A program made the translations under genes and the position numbers. A stretch of DNA of 6,325 nucleotides from positions 1 through 6,325 of the forward strand of contig DUTE01000119.1 in assembly GCA_012842235.1 (NCBI GenBank), in the 5' to 3' direction. Source of the stretch: Bacillota bacterium. Its GTDB lineage: Bacteria; Bacillota; DTU065. Shown here in pieces: positions 1-5,270 of the stretch. The notes under the pieces were generated by a model, which saw nothing but the letters and a program-made list of their open reading frames with translations, had not been told where the DNA came from and made no database searches. Position 1 is the stretch's first letter, and each line of letters begins with the position of its first letter.

Positions 1-31
1 AAAAGTGCCGCCTTAAAGGCGGCACTTTTTT
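1..31 (+). terminator. Strong intrinsic terminator at the left edge
   Basis: A perfect 12-base-pair inverted repeat (1-12 with 18-29, arms AAAAGTGCCGCC and GGCGGCACTTTT) encloses a five-base loop and runs into six T residues at 26-31. This is a textbook Rho-independent terminator, presumably for a gene left of the window. The left arm begins with A residues, so it could also work on the minus strand. It is odd that the T-tract ends one base before the GGAGG (32-36) of the first esterase gene, which leaves no room for a separate promoter between them. Confidence 0.9.
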
Positions 32-44
32 GGAGGTATATTAG

Positions 45-875
45 ATGAAAAAGGTATTAGTTATAAGCTTTGTACTTATGTTTATAGTTCTAGGAGGTAC
101 AGCAGAGATGCTAGAGGTCACCCACTATAGTACAAGCCTGCAAAGAGAAAAAACGTTTCGGGTAATTTTACCCATGGATTATGATAAAAACACTCTCTAT
201 CCTGTGCTTTATTTACTTCATGGTGCATCAGGTGGTTACAAAGATTGGCATAAAGATGGTGTATTAGAAGATGCCGCAAAAGAATATCAGCTTATAATTG
301 TTACACCTGATGGTGAAAACTCTTGGTATGTTGACTCAGAGATAAAAAAAGATTCTCAATATGAATCCTATCTTATTAAGGATCTTATTCCCTATATAGA
401 TTCTCACTATAACACTATAAACACATTTAGAGGCAGAGGAATCTCTGGCCTTTCTATGGGTGGCCATGGTGCTATTACACTGGCAATTAAATATCCTGAT
501 CTTTTTGGCTCAGCAAGTTCAACAAGTGGTGTTTTAGATCTAAGACCACTTCCTGATGTGACTGGGAAAAAAGAGATCTTTGGTGATCCTAAAAAAGATG
601 CATCACTATGGGAACAAAATAGTGCTGTGTTTTTAGTTGCTTCGTTAAAAAAGTCAAGACGAAAACCAAAAATCTATTTCGATATCGGTTTTTCAGATGC
701 TTTTTATAAAACCAACCTAGATTTTCACACTGCACTATATTCTGTAGGTATACCACATACTTTTAAGGTATATCCTGGTAATCATGAATGGAGTTATTGG
801 TTAGGACATCTTCCTGAACATTTAGAGTTTCATGCTAGCAATCTAAGAAAACCTATGCCTAAAGAATTAGAATAA
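45..875 (+). CDS. Exported alpha/beta-hydrolase esterase (esterase D/EstA-like), copy 1
   Basis: Predicted secreted carboxylesterase of 276 residues. Residues 1-20 form a signal peptide (two lysines, then a hydrophobic run ending GGTA), with no lipobox cysteine. The catalytic domain follows directly. The HGxxGG oxyanion motif is at 59-64. The nucleophile elbow GLSMG at 135-139 makes Ser137 the catalytic serine. Asp218, in GFSD, and His247, in GNHEW, complete a plausible triad. The layout matches the putative esterase family (PF00756), which includes EstA-type tributyrin esterases, S-formylglutathione hydrolases, feruloyl/acetyl-xylan esterases and antigen 85. The exact substrate cannot be read from sequence. 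An acetyl or other short acyl ester on a carbohydrate is a reasonable guess for an exported member. The ATG start has GGAGG at 32-36, eight bases upstream. Two stops in a row (TAA TAG) end the gene, and a paralogue begins 14 bases later. Confidence 0.88.
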   Translation: MKKVLVISFVLMFIVLGGTAEMLEVTHYSTSLQREKTFRVILPMDYDKNTLYPVLYLLHGASGGYKDWHKDGVLEDAAKEYQLIIVTPDGENSWYVDSEIKKDSQYESYLIKDLIPYIDSHYNTINTFRGRGISGLSMGGHGAITLAIKYPDLFGSASSTSGVLDLRPLPDVTGKKEIFGDPKKDASLWEQNSAVFLVASLKKSRRKPKIYFDIGFSDAFYKTNLDFHTALYSVGIPHTFKVYPGNHEWSYWLGHLPEHLEFHASNLRKPMPKELE

Positions 876-889
876 TAGGGGGGGTCTTT

Positions 890-1726
890 GTGAAAAAACC
901 ATTATTAATTTTTTTAGTTTTATTGCTACTTTGTTTTGGTGCAGTGGCAGAGCAAAGATATCTAACTATGACTCATAGATCAGAGATTCTAGGAAAAGAC
1001 AAGAATTTTGCAGTTATTCTTCCTGAAAACTATACAGAAGAGATGGAGTACCCAGTTTTATATCTTCTTCATGGTGCAGGAGGAGGCTATTTAGATTGGC
1101 ACAAACCAAATGGTAAACTCTATGAACTTTCAAGACAATATGAGATGATTATAGTAACACCTGATTTAGAGAGTTCATGGGTTGCAGATAGTCATATTAA
1201 AAAAGAATCACAGTATGAAAGCTATATGATTAAAGAATTTATTCCTTTAATCGATGAGACTTTTTCTACTATAGATAGTTATAGAGGCCGAGGTGTTGCC
1301 GGTCTGTCTATGGGTGGACATGGTGCCTTGTATTTAGTTTCAAAATATCCTGATATCTTTAATGTAGTCAGTTCAACAAGTGGTGTATTAGATATTAGAA
1401 TGGTTCCTAATACTGCAGGTAAAAAAGATGTATTTGGTGATCCCAAAAAATATCCAGAGGTTTGGGATAACCATTCAGTAGTCAATCTTGCTGAGGAAAT
1501 TAAAAACGCCCGTCGTCGTCCGAGGATAATGTTTGATGTAGGCCTTAGTGATTATGTTTACGATACTAATCTTGCTTACCATCAAGAGTTAAAAAGACTC
1601 AATATCGACCATATCTTTAAGGTTTATCCCGGTACTCATGCTTGGGGTTATTGGCTAGCAAGGTTGCCTGAACATTTAGAGTTTCATGCTTCAAACCTTC
1701 GAAGAGCACAAATTGTTAGCGAATAA
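890..1726 (+). CDS. Exported alpha/beta-hydrolase esterase (esterase D/EstA-like), copy 2
   Basis: Second exported esterase, 278 residues, clearly paralogous to the gene just upstream; by eye about half of the aligned residues are identical. The signal peptide spans residues 1-20 and ends in an AVA signal-peptidase I site. Cys15 lies within the hydrophobic core but does not fit a lipobox. The oxyanion motif HGAGGG is at 61-66, the nucleophile Ser140 sits in GLSMG, the acid is Asp221 (GLSD) and the base His250 (GTHAW), so the triad is intact. Both copies share the C-terminal block LPEHLEFHASNLR. The start is GTG with a G-rich Shine-Dalgarno (AGGGGGGG, about 877-884), and the 14-base gap to copy 1 implies co-transcription. 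The two copies differ most at the N-terminus and in the loops after the oxyanion motif and around residues 168-205, as expected if substrate preference has diverged. Substrate unknown. Confidence 0.88.
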   Translation: MKKPLLIFLVLLLLCFGAVAEQRYLTMTHRSEILGKDKNFAVILPENYTEEMEYPVLYLLHGAGGGYLDWHKPNGKLYELSRQYEMIIVTPDLESSWVADSHIKKESQYESYMIKEFIPLIDETFSTIDSYRGRGVAGLSMGGHGALYLVSKYPDIFNVVSSTSGVLDIRMVPNTAGKKDVFGDPKKYPEVWDNHSVVNLAEEIKNARRRPRIMFDVGLSDYVYDTNLAYHQELKRLNIDHIFKVYPGTHAWGYWLARLPEHLEFHASNLRRAQIVSE

Positions 1727-1768
1727 TAATTAGTAGGCTAGCGTAAATCTACCATAGGAGGTGGAAAA

Positions 1769-2113
1769 ATGCGCCAAGCCTACTCTGTTTTGGTTGGGTT
1801 TATTGTTGCTTTGTTACTTTATCTTTTAATGGCAGTTACTTTTGGTATAATAAACTATGCAAACATTATGAATATAGGACGTTTAGGCTATGATATCACC
1901 CACTATCTTATTGTTGCGGTGGCAGCTTTTTTTGCAGCTAAAAAGGCCGCAGACAAAGGCTGGCTTGTGGGACTGTTTCTTGCCTTTGTCCTTGCGGCAT
2001 TGAGCCTAGTGATACACTGGTCATTTGGTGAACCTTTGTCTGCCCAATTGCTACGATCAGTTTTAACTCTTGTAGTAGGTTCTATTGCGGGAATGTTTGG
2101 TGTTAATATCTAA
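1769..2113 (+). CDS. Small four-helix membrane protein, TIGR04086/DUF3792-like
   Basis: A 114-residue integral membrane protein with four hydrophobic segments at about 5-29, 43-58, 65-84 and 94-112. A short positively charged loop (AAKKAADKG, 56-64) lies between helices 2 and 3, and the N-terminus is short. Length, helix number and Gly/Ala-rich helices resemble the TIGR04086 (DUF3792) family of Firmicutes, whose function is unknown; I recognise this by overall pattern, not by a diagnostic motif. AGGAGGTGG at 1756-1764 is close to a perfect anti-Shine-Dalgarno match and supports the ATG start. It follows the second esterase by 42 bases with no terminator between, so it is probably the last gene of that operon. 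Its final 11 bases overlap the convergent gene on the minus strand. There is no evidence that it acts with the esterases. Confidence 0.75.
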   Translation: MRQAYSVLVGFIVALLLYLLMAVTFGIINYANIMNIGRLGYDITHYLIVAVAAFFAAKKAADKGWLVGLFLAFVLAALSLVIHWSFGEPLSAQLLRSVLTLVVGSIAGMFGVNI

Positions 2114-2453
2114 TTAAACGTATTTCTCCCTTTTGTTCTAAATGGTAGATTACCTCATCTAGTTGTTCTTTGGGTATCTTAATTGCGTAGCGGTAATGAC
2201 CAATAGGCTCTTGAGGAGGAGCCTTTACAAGATTTCGGTCTACGGTTGTGCTGTTGCCAAACATCATTAATCCTGTAGAGGGCATGGTAAGAGTTAGGCG
2301 TCCCATCAATCTAGCAAAGCCTAAAGGATCGTAGCCGGTGGGCATTTTGTCAGGTGTTCTAAGTCCCACCGGTTCTATCTTATGCGGCAGATAGCCAAGC
2401 TGTGCTTTTAGATCTTCAGGGTTACCAAAGTAATCGCCCACAATTAAACTCAC
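2103..2453 (-). CDS. Hypothetical protein, 116 residues
   Basis: I do not recognise this protein. It is soluble, with no signal peptide or membrane segment. The N-terminal half is rich in Gly, Pro and Leu (for example LPHKIEPVGLRTPDKMPTG at 22-40). A methionine-rich stretch (MPSTGLMMFGN, 57-67) follows. The C-terminal part (85-116) looks like a beta-strand, an amphipathic helix (KEQLDEVIYHLEQKG, 95-109) and a final strand (IRLIRY). The start is GTG, with AGGGGGTG on the minus strand five bases upstream, which makes the gene credible despite the lack of a known family. It converges on the membrane protein gene and overlaps its end by 11 bases. It is divergent from pduL, from which it is separated by 194 bases. 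A small regulatory or accessory protein is possible, but nothing here shows it. Confidence 0.68.
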   Translation of the reverse strand: MSLIVGDYFGNPEDLKAQLGYLPHKIEPVGLRTPDKMPTGYDPLGFARLMGRLTLTMPSTGLMMFGNSTTVDRNLVKAPPQEPIGHYRYAIKIPKEQLDEVIYHLEQKGEIRLIRY

Positions 2454-2523
2454 CTTTTCACCCCCTATAGATTATTCTTTCAGTTAATGGCCTGAAACTT
2501 GCAGAGTTTAAGCAGGAGAATTC

Positions 2524-2532
2524 TGTTTTAAT
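2524..2532 (+). promoter_or_regulatory. Possible extended -10 promoter for the pduL operon
   Basis: TGTTTTAAT combines an upstream TG with TTTAAT, which matches the TATAAT consensus at five of six positions. A -35-like TTGCAG lies at 2499-2504 but is 22 bases away, too far for normal spacing, so an extended -10 promoter would be needed. TAGAAT at 2534-2539 is an alternative -10. Transcription would start near 2540 and give a leader of about 108 bases holding both hairpins described below. Two short inverted repeats just upstream (TTTCAG/CTGAAA at 2478-2497, AAACT/AGTTT at 2495-2509) could be operator half-sites, but they are short enough to be chance. Confidence 0.3.
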
Positions 2533-2548
2533 CTAGAATAAAACTTTG

Positions 2549-2581
2549 CGGTACTGGAAGAATATCTGTTCTTCGGTACCG
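2549..2581 (+). promoter_or_regulatory. Leader hairpin upstream of pduL
   Basis: An imperfect inverted repeat pairs 2549-2562 with 2569-2581, giving 13 pairs with one bulged G and one G-U pair around the six-base loop TATCTG; CGGTAC pairs with GTACCG at the base. It is followed by GTTTCCC rather than a T-tract, so it does not look like a terminator on the plus strand. It lies in the predicted 5' leader of pduL and in the divergent region shared with the minus-strand gene. It could be an mRNA leader structure or a protein-binding site. I cannot match it to a known riboswitch. Confidence 0.5.
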
Positions 2582-2614
2582 TTTCCCATTGTAGTTTAAG
2601 TCTTAAGTAAGAGA

Positions 2615-2647
2615 AAGGAGTAGCCAAAATCGAGGCGATTTTGGCGT
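2615..2647 (+). promoter_or_regulatory. Hairpin-bridged ribosome binding site of pduL
   Basis: A good Shine-Dalgarno, AAGGAG (2615-2620), lies 27 bases before the GTG start at 2648, too far for normal initiation. Between them is a perfect 10-base-pair hairpin (2623-2632 with 2636-2645, GCCAAAATCG and CGATTTTGGC) with a three-base loop, AGG. If it folds, the Shine-Dalgarno and start are about four to six bases apart in effect, close to usual spacing. The loop itself has GAGG (2632-2635), a weak alternative site 12 bases from GTG. The structure favours GTG 2648 over the in-frame ATG at 2657. Confidence 0.6.
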
Positions 2648-3229
2648 GTGAAGATTATGGAAAAAATTATTCCCGTAGGCGTTAGTGCCCGTCATGTACA
2701 TTTATCAAAAGAAGATTTAGAGACACTTTTTGGTGCTGGCTATGAGCTTACAGTAAGAAAAGATCTCTCTCAGCCGGGGCAGTTTGCCTCAGAAGAGACT
2801 GTTGAAGTGGTTGGCCCTAAAAGAAGTTTTCCTAAAGTAAGAATATTAGGACCTGTAAGATCAAAAACTCAAGTAGAGTTGTCTTTAACAGATTGCTTTA
2901 GTATAGGTGTAAAAGCTCCAATTCGAGAGTCAGGTGATATTGCTGGTTCTGGTAGTGTAAAGCTAATTGGACCTAAAGGAGAGGTTACAATTCCTGAAGG
3001 TGTGATCGTTGCCGCAAGACACATCCATATGGTTCCAGAAGAAGCCGAGAAATTTGGCCTAAAAGACAAGCAGAAAGTAAGTGTCAAAACTGAGGGTGAA
3101 AGAGGACTTATCTTTAATAACGTTGTTGTTCGTGTTAGAGAAGATTTTGCTCTAGAGTTACACTTAGATACAGATGAGGCCAATGCAGCTGGTCTGTCTA
3201 ATGGTGCAAAAGCAATCATATTAGACTAG
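2648..3229 (+). CDS. pduL: PduL-type phosphate acyltransferase
   Basis: A 193-residue PduL-family enzyme that exchanges phosphate and CoA on short acyl groups (acyl-CoA + Pi to acyl-phosphate + CoA). It is unrelated in fold to the Pta/EutD phosphotransacetylases. Two tandem barrel-like halves are visible, each opening with the family hallmark: SARHVHLS at 13-20 (His16, His18) and AARHIHM at 122-128 (His125, His127). Glu77 in TQVELS and His172 in LELHLDTDEAN complete a set consistent with the family's two-zinc site. RKDLSQPGQFASEETV (37-52) and the GPxR segment near 68-71 are also typical. There is no N-terminal encapsulation-peptide extension and no microcompartment gene nearby, so a free cytoplasmic enzyme working as the cell's acetate/propionate phosphotransacylase is likely; no acetate kinase gene is in the window. 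It heads an operon and is followed by a zinc-ribbon gene after 16 bases. Confidence 0.93.
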   Translation: MKIMEKIIPVGVSARHVHLSKEDLETLFGAGYELTVRKDLSQPGQFASEETVEVVGPKRSFPKVRILGPVRSKTQVELSLTDCFSIGVKAPIRESGDIAGSGSVKLIGPKGEVTIPEGVIVAARHIHMVPEEAEKFGLKDKQKVSVKTEGERGLIFNNVVVRVREDFALELHLDTDEANAAGLSNGAKAIILD

Positions 3230-3245
3230 CGTTGGAGGTTTTATT

Positions 3246-3449
3246 ATGCCACTTAGAGAGTTTAGTTGCCAAAAATGCCAACATGTTTTTGAAGCTTTAA
3301 TTAGAGAAACAGATCAGGATGTTGTCTGTCCATTATGTGGCAGTAAGGAATTAAAAAAACTGATCTCTAAATTTGCAGCAACAACAAAAAGTGGTTCTTC
3401 ACATTCGGGTTGTTCTTCGTGCCAAGGAGGACACTGTTCTTCTTGCTAA
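3246..3449 (+). CDS. FmdB-type zinc ribbon protein
   Basis: A 67-residue protein of the FmdB/CxxC_CXXC_SSSS putative regulatory family. Cys8-x2-Cys11 and Cys28-x2-Cys31 form a four-cysteine zinc ribbon, preceded by the usual MPLREFSC start and followed by a short helix (ELKKLISKFA). The tail (46-67) is Ser/Gly-rich and carries four more cysteines (Cys56, Cys59, Cys64, Cys67) in CSSC and CSSC pairs with His53 and His63, enough for a second metal site. The Shine-Dalgarno TTGGAGGT (3232-3239) lies just before the ATG, 16 bases after pduL ends, so the two genes are almost certainly co-transcribed. The family is called regulatory from an early association with formamidase operons, but its molecular role is unproven. 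Confidence 0.85.
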   Translation: MPLREFSCQKCQHVFEALIRETDQDVVCPLCGSKELKKLISKFAATTKSGSSHSGCSSCQGGHCSSC

Positions 3450-3519
3450 ATACAGCCTGCTAAACCTTTAAGGTAAGTTTATGTTTTAAAAAGGCAATAC
3501 TAACTTTAGGGGTGTTAGC

Positions 3520-3711
3520 TTGTCGAGTGAACAACAACGTATTTCTGTTGCTCAAAGCTGTAGTAAGTATGAACCAGGAGAAGCTATTTTAAGAGGATTT
3601 TTGGCTGAAGAAGATATAAGTTGCAGTTATTGTGAACACTGGTCTAATGAAAAAGATGATTGTCTTTTAGATATCTTTGACAGTCAGTTGGTAAATCTCG
3701 ATCAGACTTAA
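3520..3711 (+). CDS. Small cysteine-containing protein, 63 residues
   Basis: I do not recognise a family. The protein is acidic and soluble, with four cysteines: Cys14, Cys35-x2-Cys38 (ISCSYCEHW) and Cys48. His40 adds a further possible ligand. The pattern could hold zinc or an iron-sulfur cluster. The start is TTG, with AGGGGTG (3508-3514) five bases upstream; there is no ATG alternative in frame. It lies 70 bases after the zinc-ribbon gene and directly before the operon terminator at 3724-3756, so it is likely the third gene of the pduL operon. The clean ribosome binding site and terminator argue that it is real, although short ORFs with TTG starts carry some risk. Confidence 0.65.
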   Translation: MSSEQQRISVAQSCSKYEPGEAILRGFLAEEDISCSYCEHWSNEKDDCLLDIFDSQLVNLDQT

Positions 3712-3723
3712 AAGCTTAAGAGT

Positions 3724-3756
3724 TTAAGAGGGCGCTAAGGCGTCCTCTTAATTTTT
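3724..3756 (+). terminator. Intrinsic terminator of the pduL operon
   Basis: TTAAGAGGGCG (3724-3734) pairs with CGTCCTCTTAA (3741-3751), giving 11 pairs including one G-U around a six-base loop, then five T residues. It starts 12 bases after the stop of the small cysteine protein and closes the operon. Confidence 0.9.
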
Positions 3757-3869
3757 ACAGAGGAAAGCCTTTAGACACAGATAGGGCAAAATATTAAATA
3801 ATAACAATTGGTTTATCTATTGCCAGATGTACCTATTTTTAGGATTAGCTATATTAAACAGAAGGTATT

Positions 3870-3911
3870 TATGAAAATCTAGCTAATAAAAAAGTATGAA
3901 TCTCTAGCTAA
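3870..3911 (+). repeat. Near-perfect 17-base direct repeat upstream of the barrel gene
   Basis: TATGAAAATCTAGCTAA (3870-3886) and TATGAATCTCTAGCTAA (3895-3911) agree at 15 of 17 positions with a 25-base period. Each ends in the palindromic core TAGCTA, and a third TAGCTA lies at 3846-3851. The repeats end 38 bases before the GTG of the barrel gene, so they look like a tandem binding site or leader element. The rest of 3757-3934 is AT-rich and has no ORF; I could not find a convincing -35/-10 pair. Confidence 0.6.
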
Positions 3912-3949
3912 CTTTACTGCAGACTCAATTCACATTGGAGGTTATGGTA

Positions 3950-5158
3950 GTGAAAAAAGCCAGCATAATTCTTGGTATTGTTATTTTAGTGGTTACAGGA
4001 GTTTTTGCCAACAATAATCAATGGCAATTGGGGGTAGGGTTTAAGGAAATAGATGATGCGTATTATGGTTCTTTGAGCTTTAGACCTGATATCTCCATTG
4101 GCAAATTAGGTTTGGGTCTTTCATTAACGTTGAACTTTAACGAGGATGGAATCCGTCTAGAGGATTGGCAAGAAGATGGCAAGTTTGATCTAGGAAAGAC
4201 AACTGCAAGAATTGTTAGATATGCTAGTTGGGGTTCTTTAAGAGATCCAATTTATATAAGAGTCGGCGAGTTAAACTATGTGGTAGTGGCAAATGGGTTA
4301 ATTATGGATGGTTACCGTAATCTTACATCAGAAGAGATTAAAGCCGATATTAGAAGGTTAGGTGTTGAAGTAGGGGTAGATGCTGGATATTTAGGCGCCC
4401 ATGTAATGGTAAATAATGCTTTAAAACCCGAGGTTTATGCAGTATATCCTTATTTAAGACCTCTATATGGCTTAGAAAAACTTCCTAGTTTTATCAAAAA
4501 CACTTCAGTAGGTCTTATCTATGTACAAGATTCTCGCCCGGAGTATCTTATGTCTCATGCTTATGGTGTAGATGTGACAGTACCTTTGTTAAACTTTTTG
4601 TCGCTTTATGGACAAGCTGCAGAGTTAGCAAATGAAGCTAGAGGTTATTCTTTAGGTGCAAAGGCTCATATGGGTCCACTTGTTCTTCGAGGAGAATATC
4701 GTGATTTTGGAGAAAACTTCAAGCCTTCTGTTTATGATTGGCAGTATGAAGATCTAGGAACAGAGTTGGTCTTTTTAGACGAAAAGACCTCTGGTATAAT
4801 GGCTGAAGCTGGAATCTCTTTACTGAGAGATAGTTTAGCCTTTAAGCTAAAATATGAAAATATGATACGTCCTAATAGAGAAACTATTCCGACTTTGACA
4901 GGCACAGCAATTATTGGACCAGAGTTTTTTACTGCAATAATTGGCCGAAAAGGCCAAGTTGAAGCTACTTATACACAAACAAATTATGTAGTCTTAAACG
5001 ATCTTACTAACTCACGTACTAAAGTAGATGCCAAAATATCTTTAGAGATGTATCGAGGTCTATTTGGTAGTTATGTTTACAATATAACTTACAAACCAGA
5101 CGGAACCCCTGTAAGATTCCAAGGTTTTGAAATATCGTTAGGTGGAGCATTTAACTAA
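3950..5158 (+). CDS. Probable outer-membrane beta-barrel protein
   Basis: An exported protein of 402 residues from the GTG start at 3950. GGAGG (3937-3941) lies eight bases before this GTG; the in-frame TTG (3935) overlaps that site and the ATG (3944) is only two bases from it, so GTG is preferred. Residues 1-20 are a signal peptide (KKAS, hydrophobic run, VFA cleavage site). The mature part is dominated by alternating polar/hydrophobic strands separated by turns, for example QWQLGVGF, LGLGLSLTLNFN and YSLGAKAHMGPLVLRGEYRDF. The last strand, FEISLGGAFN, runs to the C-terminus as in outer-membrane barrels. No helical membrane segment follows the signal peptide. A block at about 90-122 (RYASWG...DPIYIRVGELN...NGLIMDGY) looks like a conserved family core. 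Porin-like or structural function is inferred; substrate unknown. It is a single-gene unit with its own terminator. Barrel identity rests on pattern, not on a named family. Confidence 0.72.
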   Translation: MKKASIILGIVILVVTGVFANNNQWQLGVGFKEIDDAYYGSLSFRPDISIGKLGLGLSLTLNFNEDGIRLEDWQEDGKFDLGKTTARIVRYASWGSLRDPIYIRVGELNYVVVANGLIMDGYRNLTSEEIKADIRRLGVEVGVDAGYLGAHVMVNNALKPEVYAVYPYLRPLYGLEKLPSFIKNTSVGLIYVQDSRPEYLMSHAYGVDVTVPLLNFLSLYGQAAELANEARGYSLGAKAHMGPLVLRGEYRDFGENFKPSVYDWQYEDLGTELVFLDEKTSGIMAEAGISLLRDSLAFKLKYENMIRPNRETIPTLTGTAIIGPEFFTAIIGRKGQVEATYTQTNYVVLNDLTNSRTKVDAKISLEMYRGLFGSYVYNITYKPDGTPVRFQGFEISLGGAFN

Positions 5159-5164
5159 CCCACT

Positions 5165-5190
5165 AAAGCACCCTTACTAGGGTGCTTTTT
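5165..5190 (+). terminator. Intrinsic terminator after the barrel gene
   Basis: AAAGCACCC (5165-5173) pairs perfectly with GGGTGCTTT (5180-5188) around the loop TTACTA, and the T-run spans 5186-5190. It lies six bases after the stop codon of the barrel gene, separating it from the next gene. Confidence 0.9.
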
Positions 5191-5203
5191 ACAAGTTTAA
5201 ATA

Positions 5204-5228
5204 AAAGGAGTTTTTATAATAAATGTAG
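5204..5228 (+). other. Shine-Dalgarno plus start-stop (ATG TAG) in the leader of the last gene
   Basis: AAAGGAG (5204-5210) is followed 12 bases later by ATG TAG (5223-5228), a minimal start-stop reading frame 42 bases before the start of the next CDS. The same stretch holds TATAAT (5215-5220), a perfect -10 hexamer. The nearest -35-like TTTACA (5188-5193) is 21 bases away, which is too far. Either reading (a promoter, or a ribosome-loading leader) is possible and the two are not compatible, because a promoter here would leave the AAAGGAG untranscribed. Confidence 0.3.
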
Positions 5229-5270
5229 AATTGTACGAACGATGGGATATTTAATATAGGGGGGTTAATT

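Noticed and set aside
1279..1485. Minus-strand open frame of 68 codons inside the second esterase gene.
   Set aside because: It is the antisense shadow of a well-supported gene, without a ribosome binding site or recognisable protein features. The same holds for minus-strand frames at 2869-3219 and 5357-5572.
1732..1784. AGTAGGCT (1732-1739) and AGCCTACT (1777-1784) form an 8-base inverted repeat around the ribosome binding site of the membrane protein gene.
   Set aside because: The loop is 37 bases and leaves the Shine-Dalgarno and ATG unpaired, so a regulatory effect is unlikely; one arm is constrained by coding sequence.
3480..3488. ATG TTT TAA mini-frame with AAGGT upstream, between the zinc-ribbon and small cysteine genes.
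   Set aside because: The Shine-Dalgarno is weak and two-codon frames are common by chance in AT-rich spacers.
3500..3518. CTAAC/GTTAG inverted repeat around the Shine-Dalgarno of the small cysteine protein.
   Set aside because: A five-pair AT-rich stem with a nine-base loop is too weak to credit, and the Shine-Dalgarno is in the open loop at normal spacing.
3712..3724. The 13-base string AAGCTTAAGAGTT occurs here and again at 6124-6136, both in 3' regions ahead of terminators.
   Set aside because: One 13-base match of AT-rich sequence in a window of this size is near chance expectation, and the flanks do not match.
3757..3815. AGATAGGGCAAAAT looked briefly like part of a GEMM (cyclic di-GMP) riboswitch.
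   Set aside because: Only the GGGCAAA string fits; the rest of the conserved core and the paired helices are absent.
3935..3949. Upstream TTG (3935) or ATG (3944) start for the barrel gene.
   Set aside because: TTG 3935 overlaps the GGAGG and ATG 3944 is two bases from it; GTG 3950 has the correct spacing and gives a normal signal peptide beginning with two lysines.
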